A DNA stretch of 64,000 nucleotides, taken from assembly GCA_945909635.1 (NCBI GenBank), contig OX246690.1, forward strand, positions 620,001 to 684,000, given 5' to 3'. The DNA is from Clostridioides difficile_A (GTDB lineage: Bacteria > Bacillota > Clostridia > Peptostreptococcales > Peptostreptococcaceae). Below the pieces are notes generated by a model. That model ran no database searches. It saw only the letters and a list, made by a program, of their open reading frames with translations, and was not told where the DNA came from. The position numbers were made by a program, and so were the translations under genes. Positions 52,932-61,261 of this stretch are shown here, piece after piece (position 1 is the first letter of the stretch; each line of letters begins with the position of its first letter).

Positions 52932-53243
52932 CTACGATACTGGAACCTTTATAACAATTAATTCTAATACATCATCGTGTAAATTTTTCACATCTATTTT
53001 TGTATTAATTGGAATTTTTAAAAGAATACCAGCATTATATTGATGAATCTCTTGTTTTCCTAAACCTATAGAAAGTGTTCCTCTTACAACTGTAATATAA
53101 GTATTTGCATTAGATAGATATTTTGCCAACTTATCACCTTTATTAAGAACTATTTGAAGGTAACTAAAATCTTCATGAGAAATAACCTTTTTTACAACTC
53201 TTTCATTGTTAGGAACAGATAACTTAAATATTTGTTCAACCAT
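52932..53243 (-). CDS. cupin domain protein
   Basis: This 103-residue single-domain beta-barrel reads ISHEDFSYLQIVLNKGDKLA, YITVVRGTLSIGLGKQEIHQ and YNAGILLKIPINTKIDVKN. The metal-binding His/Glu set of cupin motif 1 is largely missing, so it may be a sensor or scaffold, not an enzyme. ATG 53243 follows AGGAGG. It is 63 bases upstream of hcp and co-transcribed with it. A role in NO or redox stress is inferred from context only. Confidence 0.85.
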   Translation of the reverse strand: MVEQIFKLSVPNNERVVKKVISHEDFSYLQIVLNKGDKLAKYLSNANTYITVVRGTLSIGLGKQEIHQYNAGILLKIPINTKIDVKNLHDDVLELIVIKVPVS

Positions 53244-53331
53244 AATGAGTACCTCCTAAAATAAGTTCATAATATCTTGCTAAAATAAGTTAAAAATATC
53301 TTATTAAATTTGAAGTTGTAACTATAGTGTT

Positions 53332-53375
53332 ATTATAATATGGATAACTATATTTAGTATGTTGCAATTGCAACA
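53332..53375 (-). promoter_or_regulatory. FNR/CRP-geometry palindrome and -10 box of cupin-hcp
   Basis: TGTTGCAATTGCAACA (53360-53375) is a perfect 16-base palindrome. On the minus strand TATAAT (53332-53337) lies 30 bases from its centre, placing the site near -42 relative to transcription start, as for class II CRP/FNR activators. There is no good -35 box, consistent with activator dependence. The HcpR-like protein at 56109 is the probable activator. Confidence 0.7.
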
Positions 53376-53611
53376 ATAGGAAAATTTTCTTAAAAATATC
53401 TTTTTAGATTTTGTATGACAATGATGAATTATTTATTTTATCACACTATTTTTATATAAAATCATTTATGGGTTTATTCTAATGGTGTATTTAAGTATAT
53501 AGTTAAATTTTTTATGTATATTGTTTATACTAAAAAGCTATATTACTATATATTTGATTCATATTACCTGACAATAATTTAGTATAATAAGTTATGTTTT
53601 TTAATTTATGT

Positions 53612-54307
53612 CTATATTAATTTAAATAATATACTATTCTCTTTATGAATATGGATGAATAAATCTTTTTCTAAATTATCCAATTTGTCATATACTAATT
53701 TGTAAGTAGTGCATCCCCAATTAGGGATATTATACCCATTGGTTTCCCTATATAGAGACTGTAATATTTCGCCTGCTACTGTGTGTTCATATTCGATTAC
53801 ACCTATCATTTTCATTATTTCATCCCTTAAGTACACTGAAGGTTCTTCTAAATATTCTTTAATCATGGGAAATAACTCTTCTTCTTCTTTTATTAAATGT
53901 CCTTCTAATTCAGCTTTAAGGTTACAAAATAATTTATAGACAGATTTTAATTCTGCACTACTGTGTTGATAATGTACACTAAAAACTTTAAGCAACAATT
54001 GGTCAATTTCATCAAGTTCTTTAAAGGTAAAATGGTGATGTTGTTTGATTATATTGTCAATTAATTTTAATGGATTTTCATTTTTCCAATCTATGTATGT
54101 CTCTTTTGAATTTAAAAATTCTTTGTATTTGTTATTCAAATTTTCTAGAAACTCAAAAACATTAATTCCTTTTTCTTTCAATACTTTTTCAAGATATTGG
54201 TCACCATGACAACAATAATCTATTTTTAGATTGTTGAATATCCTTGCAGATTCTGGATATTGTGTTACTATGTCACCTATTCTTTGTTCTTTAGTTAAAG
54301 TCTTCAT
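53612..54307 (-). CDS. ric: iron-sulfur cluster repair di-iron protein (Ric/ScdA/YtfE)
   Basis: A 231-residue protein with an N-terminal ScdA domain, including DYCCHGDQ (30-37), and a C-terminal hemerythrin-like four-helix bundle. Its di-iron ligands come from KQHHHFTFKELDE, HYQHSSAEL, LEGHLIKEEEELFP, IEYEHTVAGE and IHIHKENSILF. Ric restores Fe-S clusters damaged by NO or oxidants. ATG 54307 follows AAGGAGG. It is divergent from the DUF1858 operon, with a shared palindrome between. Confidence 0.93.
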   Translation of the reverse strand: MKTLTKEQRIGDIVTQYPESARIFNNLKIDYCCHGDQYLEKVLKEKGINVFEFLENLNNKYKEFLNSKETYIDWKNENPLKLIDNIIKQHHHFTFKELDEIDQLLLKVFSVHYQHSSAELKSVYKLFCNLKAELEGHLIKEEEELFPMIKEYLEEPSVYLRDEIMKMIGVIEYEHTVAGEILQSLYRETNGYNIPNWGCTTYKLVYDKLDNLEKDLFIHIHKENSILFKLI

Positions 54308-54410
54308 GTAAGTCTTACCTCCTTTTTATTTATAGGAAACTTTGTGCATTATTTTTTAGTGGATATAAAATGTTTATTGTTATAATCTATCATAGATACT
54401 GTAAATATTA

Positions 54411-54426
54411 TGTAACCTGAATTACA
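54411..54426. promoter_or_regulatory. FNR-geometry palindrome between ric and DUF1858 operon
   Basis: TGTAAC-CTGA-ATTACA is a 16-base inverted repeat with one mismatch and the same N4 spacing as the site before cupin-hcp. For ric a plausible -10 (TAGATT on the minus strand) lies 29 bases from the centre; for the plus-strand operon TATAAT at 54455-54460 lies 36 bases away. Confidence 0.55.
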
Positions 54427-54565
54427 AATTGAAGTTTTAGATACAAATAACTAATATAATGCTTTTCATAATAATTTAAATTTGTAACTTTGGATACCGA
54501 ATGTAAAAAAAGATAATAATATAATAAATTTAGAAAATACAAATTATGTTTGGAGGTAAATAAAA

Positions 54566-54760
54566 ATGAAAATTTCAAAACAAATGGTTATAGGAGAATT
54601 AATTAGAGAATATCCTAATAGCATAGATATTCTAGCAGGTTTCGGATTTGGGTGTGTAGGATGCCCTTCTGCACAAGCAGAAACAATAGAAGAGGCTTGT
54701 AAAGTACATGATATAGATGTAGATAAAGTTATTAAATCATTAAATGAAAATCTTATTTAA
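54566..54760 (+). CDS. DUF1858 domain protein (ScdA_N-like)
   Basis: This 64-residue protein is a stand-alone DUF1858 domain: IGELIREYPNSIDILAGFGF (9-28), CVGCP (30-34), and EACKVHDIDVDKVI. The CxxC pair parallels the CC of the Ric N-terminal domain. The domain binds or senses a ligand related to Fe-S/NO chemistry in several proteins. ATG 54566 follows GGAGG. First gene of a three-gene operon. Confidence 0.88.
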   Translation: MKISKQMVIGELIREYPNSIDILAGFGFGCVGCPSAQAETIEEACKVHDIDVDKVIKSLNENLI

Positions 54761-54772
54761 GGAGTTATAAAT

Positions 54773-55396
54773 ATGAGTGCTTTTTTAGGAAAAATTCATT
54801 TTTGGTTATACAATAAAATTCAATTGCATGAAAAACTCTTAAAAGAAATTCTAAGTCTAGCAGAAAAAAAGGGCTTTGATTGTAATTTACTTGTAGAAGA
54901 GTCTTACTTGAAATTTGGACATCCTATAGTGGGTTCTCTAGAAAATGAAATAGATAATTCAAATATTCATGGATGGCTTCAAGAAAGGATAATAAGTGTT
55001 GAAAAACGTTTGGCATATATTATTACTAAATTATTACATCAAAATGTTATTAACATGGATGAGATATCAGAAATATTCTATAAAAATGCAGTAACTTTAG
55101 CTGAAGATGTTGATATAGAAGGATATTCACCACAAGAAATTTTCAAATTGATATTTGACTACATGCTTGAAGGTATGCCATGTGATAGAATAAATGAAGT
55201 GATTGAAAGTGATGATAATTTAGTCAAATGGAGAAGTTCGATTGACATTCATGAAGAATATTGGAAGGCTGTAGATGGTGATATAGACAACTTCCACCTT
55301 CTTAGAGATGCATGGATTAATGGGTTGTTAAGTAAAAAAGATGTAAATTATGTTTATGTTAGAAATAAAAATCTAAGTATAATAAAGAGGGTGTAA
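54773..55396 (+). CDS. unknown helical protein between DUF1858 and hemerythrin
   Basis: I do not recognise the family of this 207-residue protein. It appears all-alpha, with FLGKIHFWLYNKIQLHEKLL (4-23), IHGWLQERIISVEKRLAYII and DIHEEYWKAVDGDIDNFHLL. His and Glu residues are placed in several helices (His19, His66, His158), so metal or heme binding is possible. It lies 12 bases after the DUF1858 gene and 5 before the hemerythrin gene, within an NO-stress neighbourhood. ATG 54773 follows AAGGAG. Confidence 0.75.
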   Translation: MSAFLGKIHFWLYNKIQLHEKLLKEILSLAEKKGFDCNLLVEESYLKFGHPIVGSLENEIDNSNIHGWLQERIISVEKRLAYIITKLLHQNVINMDEISEIFYKNAVTLAEDVDIEGYSPQEIFKLIFDYMLEGMPCDRINEVIESDDNLVKWRSSIDIHEEYWKAVDGDIDNFHLLRDAWINGLLSKKDVNYVYVRNKNLSIIKRV

Positions 55397-55401
55397 ATAC
55401 A

Positions 55402-55956
55402 TTGGATGCAATCACATTAATGATTGAAGAACATAAAAACATAGAAAGAATGTTAAAAGTTATAAGACGCATATGTTTAAATATTTTAGATGGAAACAGT
55501 GTTGATTACAATGATTTCTACAAAATTATTGATTTTGTAAAACATTATGCAGATAAACACCATCATGAAAAGGAAGAAAAATTTTTGTTTACAAGAATGG
55601 TTGATGAAATTGGTGGTCCAGCTGAAAAACTAGTTAAATTTGGTATGCTTGTTGAACATGACCTTGGAAGATTATATATAAAAGAACTTGATGAATCACT
55701 TAAAAAATTTTTAGATGGAAATAAGGATGCAAGGCTCGATATATTAGCCAATTCTATGTCATATGCAAATTTATTATCAAGACACATAGATAGAGAAAAT
55801 AATGTTGCATATTCATTTGCAAGAAGGGAACTTTGTGAAGAAACTTTATGCAAAATCAACTCTGAATGTGAAACTTTTGAAAAGGATATGGAAAATGTTG
55901 GACTTCAAAATAAATATATTCAGATGTTAGAATTACTTGAACATAAATATATGTAA
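55402..55956 (+). CDS. hemerythrin domain protein
   Basis: A 184-residue four-helix hemerythrin-like protein. Probable di-iron ligands are His11 (EEHKNIE), His48, the His cluster 53-55 with Glu59 (HHHEKEEKF), His86 (LVEHDLG) and His128 (SRHIDREN). Proteins of this type bind O2 or NO, or protect metal centres. It starts at TTG 55402 behind AGAGGGTG. Last gene of the DUF1858 operon, followed by a strong terminator. Confidence 0.9.
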   Translation: MDAITLMIEEHKNIERMLKVIRRICLNILDGNSVDYNDFYKIIDFVKHYADKHHHEKEEKFLFTRMVDEIGGPAEKLVKFGMLVEHDLGRLYIKELDESLKKFLDGNKDARLDILANSMSYANLLSRHIDRENNVAYSFARRELCEETLCKINSECETFEKDMENVGLQNKYIQMLELLEHKYM

Positions 55957-55965
55957 ACTTACAAG

Positions 55966-56005
55966 AAAGAGGCTATCTCAAAATAGAGATAAGCCTCTTT
56001 TTCAT
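55966..56005 (+). terminator. terminator after hemerythrin gene
   Basis: AAAGAGGCTATCTC (55966-55979) pairs with GAGATAAGCCTCTTT (55986-56000), followed by TTC. It is almost the reverse complement of the hairpin at 9109-9150. Confidence 0.85.
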
Positions 56006-56108
56006 TGAACAAAACTAAAACAAGTTTATTATCAAATATAATTAAAATTATCCAATTAATAAGACTTGTATATCTGAAATATTATCCAATAAAATGATTT
56101 TATATTTA

Positions 56109-56804
56109 TTAGAAAAGGATATCTTTTTTTAAAGCTTCCATATTTTTTATTTTAAACGTTGATAGATGGAAATCAATTGTTCCTTCATCTCTCATTCGGC
56201 ATATTTCTCTTGATAGAGAAGGTCTAGATATATTTAAAAAATCAGCAAGTTCATTACGATTTAATGCTAAGTCTATGTTATTGTTTTTTTTGTAACTATA
56301 TTGCTCTAGTATGTATGTTGCAATTTTACTACGCACACTCTTTATTGACAAATATTCAATTCTTTTATTCAGTACAAGTGTCTTGTTTGATAGTATTTTT
56401 ATAAAATTTTCTAACATTTTTGTGTGACAAGAACATGATTTTGTACATCTAGGTATTACATTAAAACCTTCAAAAAATAAAATTGTACAATTTTTTTGTG
56501 ATTTGACAGTGACAGGCCATAAATCAAGAGCAGAAAATATAAATGTTCCTCCAAATATGTCACCCGATTTGATTATAGATATGATTGCACTGTTTCCCTC
56601 AATACTTTCCTTTAGAACAATTACTTCACCTTCTACAACCAAGCCAATTTTACTAATTTTATCTCCAAGATTTATAATATGTTCATCTTTTTTGTATTTA
56701 TGAATACTTGGATTTAAACATTTTAAAACATTCACAATATCAACTTCATTCATATCTTTAAATAATTCCGCTTTTTTAATTAAATCAATATACAAGTTAA
56801 TCAT
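56109..56804 (-). CDS. Crp/Fnr family regulator, HcpR-like
   Basis: A 231-residue regulator: N-terminal beta-barrel sensor (about 1-120; ELFKDMNEVDIVNVLKCLNP, GLVVEGEVIVLKESIEGN, GDIFGGTF), long dimer helix, C-terminal helix-turn-helix ALNRNELADFLNISRPSLSR (about 180-199). A cysteine group CTKSCSCH is present near residue 118. In Clostridia, HcpR proteins of this family control hcp and related NO genes; here hcp, ric and hemerythrin genes are all within 5 kb. ATG 56804 has AAGGAG 11 bases upstream. Confidence 0.85.
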   Translation of the reverse strand: MINLYIDLIKKAELFKDMNEVDIVNVLKCLNPSIHKYKKDEHIINLGDKISKIGLVVEGEVIVLKESIEGNSAIISIIKSGDIFGGTFIFSALDLWPVTVKSQKNCTILFFEGFNVIPRCTKSCSCHTKMLENFIKILSNKTLVLNKRIEYLSIKSVRSKIATYILEQYSYKKNNNIDLALNRNELADFLNISRPSLSREICRMRDEGTIDFHLSTFKIKNMEALKKDILF

Positions 56805-56840
56805 ATTGTTATTTTCTCCTTTGTATCTGTGGTTACGCAA

Positions 56841-57439
56841 TCGCTATAATAAATATAGTATAATTGATAAAGAATAACAAGTAGTTTATAAAAATTATTT
56901 TTTGTAGAAATAATATATTTTAAATAAATATACAATACTTTAAAATGTAAGATAAAGTAAATATTTATTTAATAATGTAATTTAATAAATATTAAGTATA
57001 ATTATATTGATTATTTTGTGTTTAACAATAAATTTTAAATTAATCAATAGAGTGGGATTTTATATGATACATATATTTGTATTATAAGTAATTATAAAAA
57101 TTAAGTTGAAGATAAAGTTAAAAGATGAAAAGATTATTTAAAAACACTTGAATTAACAGGAAAATGATAATGTTTAATTTATTGTGGCAAATAGAGGTGT
57201 CACAGGAACTAACAATTGTCAGAAACAAAAAAACTGGTTAAAAGAGCATTAAACAATTTTATAAAAAGATTAATAATTAACACATAATATACATAACTAT
57301 TTACAATAATAATTAAACTTTTTTATATTTATTAATGTAATTGACTTTTAATGAATGTTAAATACCTAAAGTTGTTAGTTAATTGTATATTAGATATTTT
57401 ATATCTACTTAATATTTTTTATTTATGGGGGGCTAAATT
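56841..57439. other. AT-rich intergenic region
   Basis: No gene or clear element was identified between the HcpR-like gene and the interrupted small frame at 57440. Confidence 0.4.
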
Positions 57440-57622
57440 ATGTTTAAAGACATGATGGACGAATGTGTTCATACAATGACAGCCTATATTTTTAGTTTGG
57501 AAGAATATGATTTATTTATATAAACTCAAGTTGAGGATTTTATTACAAAGTATGGAGAGGATGTTGTTGAGTCTTGTATGCATAATATAATGATTTTGCT
57601 ATGTAAAATTAATTTAAATTAA
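57440..57622 (+). pseudogene. small ORF interrupted by one in-frame stop
   Basis: ATG 57440 follows a strong GGGGGG site. The frame reads FKDMMDECVHTMTAYIFSLE then meets TAA at 57521-57523. It continues in the same frame with TQVEDFITKYGEDVVESCMH up to a second stop at 57620. The continuity suggests a 60-residue gene with a recent nonsense change, or a 27-residue peptide. Family not recognised. Confidence 0.5.
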
Positions 57623-57750
57623 ACAAGTTATGTATATTTTGTAGACTTTTTTATAATATACCTATTAATCAATATTTAGATATATTTATATTTTTTAAAA
57701 ATATGTATAATCAAATAGTATAAATATATTGAAAAGGAGTTGTATTATAT

Positions 57751-58239
57751 ATGAAGTTTTATACTATACAGACTTTAAAATTTTGGAATAATAATAAGAA
57801 TAATAAATATCTATTAAATAATTATTCTCTTATATTAGAAGGTTTTGATATTCCATATAAATGGATGTATGCTCAAATGATAAATAGAATACCTAAATTT
57901 GATGATAGTATGATATGGGTTTGGTTGAATAGACCTGATTTAAGATGTAGTGGATACTTAGAAAAAGGTACAAAAGGTGTCTTACTTGAAATAGAAATAA
58001 GCAGAGATAATGTACTGTTATCGGATTTTGACCTATGGCATTTACCTTTGATGGATATTGCTGTAGAGATTTATGAAGATGAACAGATTGAAAAAGAGAT
58101 AAGTTGGCAAAGAATATTTGACTTGGAATTATGTTCAAAATTCAATGAAGTGAATATAGAAGACTTGACTCTTCAAGGAGTAACATCCAAAGTTTCTCTA
58201 TCCAAAGTCAAATTAATAAAAGAATTTGTTGCAAAATGA
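57751..58239 (+). CDS. DUF3841 family protein
   Basis: A 162-residue protein with the DUF3841 pattern: IQTLKFWNNN (6-15), PYKWMYAQMINRIPKFDDSM, IWVWLNRPDLR and the middle EIEISRDNVLLSDFDLWHL. The Trp-rich core suggests a nucleotide- or nucleic-acid-related fold, but the family has no known role. ATG 57751 follows AAAAGGAG. A very strong terminator follows. Confidence 0.82.
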   Translation: MKFYTIQTLKFWNNNKNNKYLLNNYSLILEGFDIPYKWMYAQMINRIPKFDDSMIWVWLNRPDLRCSGYLEKGTKGVLLEIEISRDNVLLSDFDLWHLPLMDIAVEIYEDEQIEKEISWQRIFDLELCSKFNEVNIEDLTLQGVTSKVSLSKVKLIKEFVAK

Positions 58240-58275
58240 TATTTATATTGATATTTCCATTGAAATTTATTCCAT

Positions 58276-58324
58276 AAAGTTATATATTTATAACAAGAGG
58301 TGTTATAAATACATAACTTTTTTT
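58276..58324 (+). terminator. long-stem terminator
   Basis: AAAGTTATATATTTATAAC (58276-58294) pairs with GTTATAAATACATAACTTT (58302-58320) at 18 of 19 positions, followed by a T run to 58324. It ends the DUF3841 transcript. Confidence 0.88.
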
Positions 58325-58339
58325 AAGGGGTGATTTTAT

Positions 58340-58747
58340 ATGTCTAAACGACAAATTGGTATTAAATCAACACTTATTTCAGAAACACTAGCAGTTGCCT
58401 ATTGTCTTGGAGCAACGTTGGTAAACAAGTATTTTTTTAAAGGAAGTAATATTGAGTATATTCCTATAATTTTTTTGGTAGTAGCTGTAGTATGTCAATG
58501 GATTTATGACCAAAAGAATGATGATTTGGTCGATGAAGCATCTAAATACATACTATCAAGAGTTAATGGGATTGCGATAAAAGTATTGTTTTATTCTCTG
58601 GTTATAATCTCTGTATCCCTTGCAACACTAGATATAAATGTATCGAATTTAAATTTAGGGATGTTTTTATTAGTCATTTTGTTTATTCAATCTTTGTTGA
58701 AGTTATTTTTATTTATATATTTTGATAGAAGGGGGATATACAATTAG
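58340..58747 (+). CDS. four-helix membrane protein paired with XRE regulator
   Basis: This 135-residue protein has four hydrophobic segments (about 10-28, 38-58, 75-95, 105-125). The loop DQKNDDLVDEASKYILSRV (60-78) lies between helices two and three. No catalytic motif. Small membrane proteins followed at once by an XRE regulator are a recurrent clostridial pair. The stop is directly followed by the GTG start of the regulator. ATG 58340 follows AAGGGGTG. Confidence 0.75.
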   Translation: MSKRQIGIKSTLISETLAVAYCLGATLVNKYFFKGSNIEYIPIIFLVVAVVCQWIYDQKNDDLVDEASKYILSRVNGIAIKVLFYSLVIISVSLATLDINVSNLNLGMFLLVILFIQSLLKLFLFIYFDRRGIYN

Positions 58748-58966
58748 GTGTCAGTATCACTAAAGACAAAAATTAAATACTATAGAGAAAAGCACCTTAT
58801 GACACAAGGAGAACTTGCAAAGTCAGTAGGGGTAAGACGTGAGACTATCGTACATTTAGAAAATGGTCGATATAATCCTTCTTTAAAATTAGCGATGGAT
58901 ATTGCTAAGATATTTAATACAACTGTAGAAGATTTATTTGAATTTGTTGAAGAAGATAGCATTTAA
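58748..58966 (+). CDS. XRE family HTH regulator
   Basis: A 72-residue single-domain Cro/CI-type regulator: TKIKYYREKHLMTQGELAKS (7-26), VGVRRETIVHLENGRYNPSL (27-46), then KLAMDIAKIFNTTVEDLF. The GTG start abuts the stop of the membrane protein gene with GGGGG 12 bases upstream, so it is translationally coupled. It probably controls the same two-gene operon. Confidence 0.88.
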   Translation: MSVSLKTKIKYYREKHLMTQGELAKSVGVRRETIVHLENGRYNPSLKLAMDIAKIFNTTVEDLFEFVEEDSI

Positions 58967-59198
58967 ATTTCAGAGTGTACTTATATATTAGAAGATGAAC
59001 GGTTTTATAAAGTTGAAAATATGTATTAAGATTCGCATAAAAATAAGTGCATTTTTATCATAAAAAAATTAAGTTAAATAAATATAAAATTAATATCAGA
59101 TATACTTCCAAAATTATCTAATCGTAGATATAATGTAATTATAAAAATAATGAATATTTTTATAGTAGTAGTTAATTTTCTAATAAGGAGGGTGCAAA

Positions 59199-59504
59199 AT
59201 GCCTAGTTTGATTATGGAAGTTGTAGGAGTATTATTTATAGCTATTGGATTAATTTTGACATTCATTGAGATAAAAGGAGGTCTTCCTTCTTTTTATGGA
59301 TTTGGTCAAAATGCTGTAAGAAAAAATGCTGTAGGTATTATAGCAGCAGGAGTGGCTTTAATTTTCTTCAGAAATGGCATAGAGAGTGTAGATTCTATAG
59401 CTACTTTCGGCATGTTTTTAGCTATAGAGCTTGTTGTAATAGTTGCATATTTCTTAATAAGAAGAAAATTTGTTAAAGAAGACAAACATTTAAGAGTTAA
59501 TTAA
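59199..59504 (+). CDS. small membrane protein, unknown
   Basis: A 101-residue protein with three hydrophobic segments (about 4-24, 44-58, 68-88) and a basic C-terminal tail (RRKFVKEDKHLRVN). The loop GLPSFYGFGQNAVRKNAVG (28-46) is conserved-looking but not recognised. ATG 59199 follows AAGGAGGG. Confidence 0.7.
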   Translation: MPSLIMEVVGVLFIAIGLILTFIEIKGGLPSFYGFGQNAVRKNAVGIIAAGVALIFFRNGIESVDSIATFGMFLAIELVVIVAYFLIRRKFVKEDKHLRVN

Positions 59505-59592
59505 CTAAATTATCTACTATAAAAATTGGAAGATTAAAAACAAGTAAGGTTTTGTTTTTAGTTATTTAAAATCCAAATTCGATTATTTTTAG

Positions 59593-59638
59593 AGAAACTA
59601 TGTTCTGTATAAAGCTGGAATGTAGTTTCTTTTTTATA
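59593..59638 (+). terminator. terminator after small membrane protein
   Basis: GAAACTA (59594-59600) pairs with TAGTTTC (59623-59629), followed by TTTTTTAT. Confidence 0.65.
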
Positions 59639-59789
59639 TGTAATATAATTTTTAGAAATAAAAGTCATAATATATTATGTAAGGTAAATACCATTATAAA
59701 GCGTATGTTTGAATACAAAATGAAGCACCATGAATTTGAATAAAGATATAATGAAAATTCTGATATAAGAGCAAGTAGACTAGACAATA

Positions 59790-60034
59790 TTGTTAAGTAA
59801 CTGGTTGATGTTATGATTCCAATTATAGAGTAAGGTGTAAGAGAAAATGTATTTCATTATACAAATGTGACTCTTGATACTAAGTTTTTGGTGTTTGGTA
59901 TTATTCATACCTTTCATGAAGAGATGCCGAAAGAAAATATTAAAGATTATATAGTATCTTTAATTGATTTTATGAAAGATGCGTTTATTTGTACATTAAA
60001 AATTGAAGATACAGATAAAATTGGTGACGTATAG
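59790..60034 (+). pseudogene. C-terminal remnant of a TetR-type regulator
   Basis: The frame contains LVDVMIPIIE, a stop, GVRENVFHYTNVTLDTKF, LVFGIIHTFHEEMPKENIKD and SLIDFMKDAFICTLKIEDTD. This is the C-terminal ligand domain pattern of a TetR subgroup. At least two in-frame stops (near 59802 and 59829) and loss of the DNA-binding half show decay. Beyond it, 60035-60432 holds no supported gene. Confidence 0.55.
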
Positions 60035-60432
60035 CTTAATTTATAGGCCATTATATTTTAGTTGTAAGTTATTATTAAGTAGTGTAAATACTGATAAAGT
60101 ATTTGCTTGGGGGTATATTTAAAAATAAAACAATGACTTTGATATATGGATATGCTACAATACAACCAAATCGGAATTTGGAAGTAGATATTATAATTGT
60201 AATGATGATTTGATGACAAAATTAAATATAGTCAAAGTATATTTTTACTAAATTTTACACTTAAATAATCTATTTTAAGCAAGTATGATGTACAAAACTA
60301 ATAGAGAAAGTTTTTAAAGTCTATTTTATTAATAAAATAAATATTAGGATAAATAAACATATTTTTAGATTTTATAAAGTTAAAATTTTAAAAAATAATT
60401 GATATTTATTCTAATGGAGAGGTAAGTATAAT

Positions 60433-60891
60433 ATGAAATTACATAAAAAGATACAACTTTTGTTTCTAATGCTTTTATTTACTATAATGTTAACTTCTTG
60501 TTCTGGCTCTGCAATGTCATATACATTTGAGGTTGAAACTGGTGATAAGATAAAGGTAAAATTAGACACTTCAGATGGCTATTCATTGACACAGAAAGAT
60601 GGAAAGTTTACTGTAAAAAAAGATGATGAGGAAGTATTACAAGGGATATTTACTACAAAAGAAGGTTATGAAAAATATCAAAGTATAAAGACTGCTAAAG
60701 GAGTAAAAGTTCTTGAAGATAAAGAGAAAGATGAAAATAAGTATTTCTTTTACGAATTTGAAGGTAAAGCTGGTACAGAAAATAACTTTGTTCTTTGGGT
60801 TAAGGACTCAAATACAGGTGTAGTGATAGGTAGCTTGTCTGGAGAAGAAGAGGCAAAGTCTGCATTTGAAAGATTGTCAATTACATTATAA
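60433..60891 (+). CDS. putative lipoprotein
   Basis: A 152-residue secreted protein with a type II signal peptide: basic KLHKK, hydrophobic stretch and lipobox LTSC with Cys23. The mature part is hydrophilic, Lys/Glu-rich and beta-rich (YTFEVETGDKIKVKLDTSDG, NNFVLWVKDSNTGVVIGSLS). It is anchored to the outer face of the membrane. No family recognised. ATG 60433 follows GGAGAGG. A perfect terminator follows. Confidence 0.85.
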   Translation: MKLHKKIQLLFLMLLFTIMLTSCSGSAMSYTFEVETGDKIKVKLDTSDGYSLTQKDGKFTVKKDDEEVLQGIFTTKEGYEKYQSIKTAKGVKVLEDKEKDENKYFFYEFEGKAGTENNFVLWVKDSNTGVVIGSLSGEEEAKSAFERLSITL

Positions 60892-60941
60892 TGAGAGTTA
60901 TAATTAAATATTAATCATCAAAATCTAAAATTCTGATTTTT

Positions 60942-60980
60942 AAAGCAGTTAATCTTATAAGATTAACTGCTTTTTTTAGT
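60942..60980 (+). terminator. terminator after lipoprotein gene
   Basis: AAAGCAGTTAATCTTA (60942-60957) is followed directly by its reverse complement TAAGATTAACTGCTTT (60958-60973) and a T run. Confidence 0.92.
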
Positions 60981-61044
60981 TTAATTCAATAGTTAAGAAT
61001 TATAAGATTAACTGTTTCATTGTATCTAATTTAATCATATATAT

Positions 61045-61116
61045 TTAAAAATAAGAACCATTTTTTATTTGGTTTTTATTTATTTCTTTTTTTATTAATT
61101 TAATATCATTTGACAT
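61045..61116 (-). CDS. possible 23-residue peptide
   Basis: ATG 61116 is preceded by AAGGAG at proper spacing and opens a frame encoding SNDIKLIKKEINKNQIKNG and three more residues. It is Lys/Asn-rich and very short. It lies 145 bases behind the GNAT gene on the same strand. It may be a real small protein or chance; no further support. Confidence 0.3.
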   Translation of the reverse strand: MSNDIKLIKKEINKNQIKNGSYF

Positions 61117-61261
61117 ATTAATTCTCCTTATCTTAGACTTTAAAACTATATATACATAGTAGCAGATTTCACCTAGAAATAAAAATATATAATGAACTTA
61201 AAAGAATTTGTTAGATATTCAGTATCTTAGAGTTGTAAAAATAGGTCACTTAATTTTGAAA

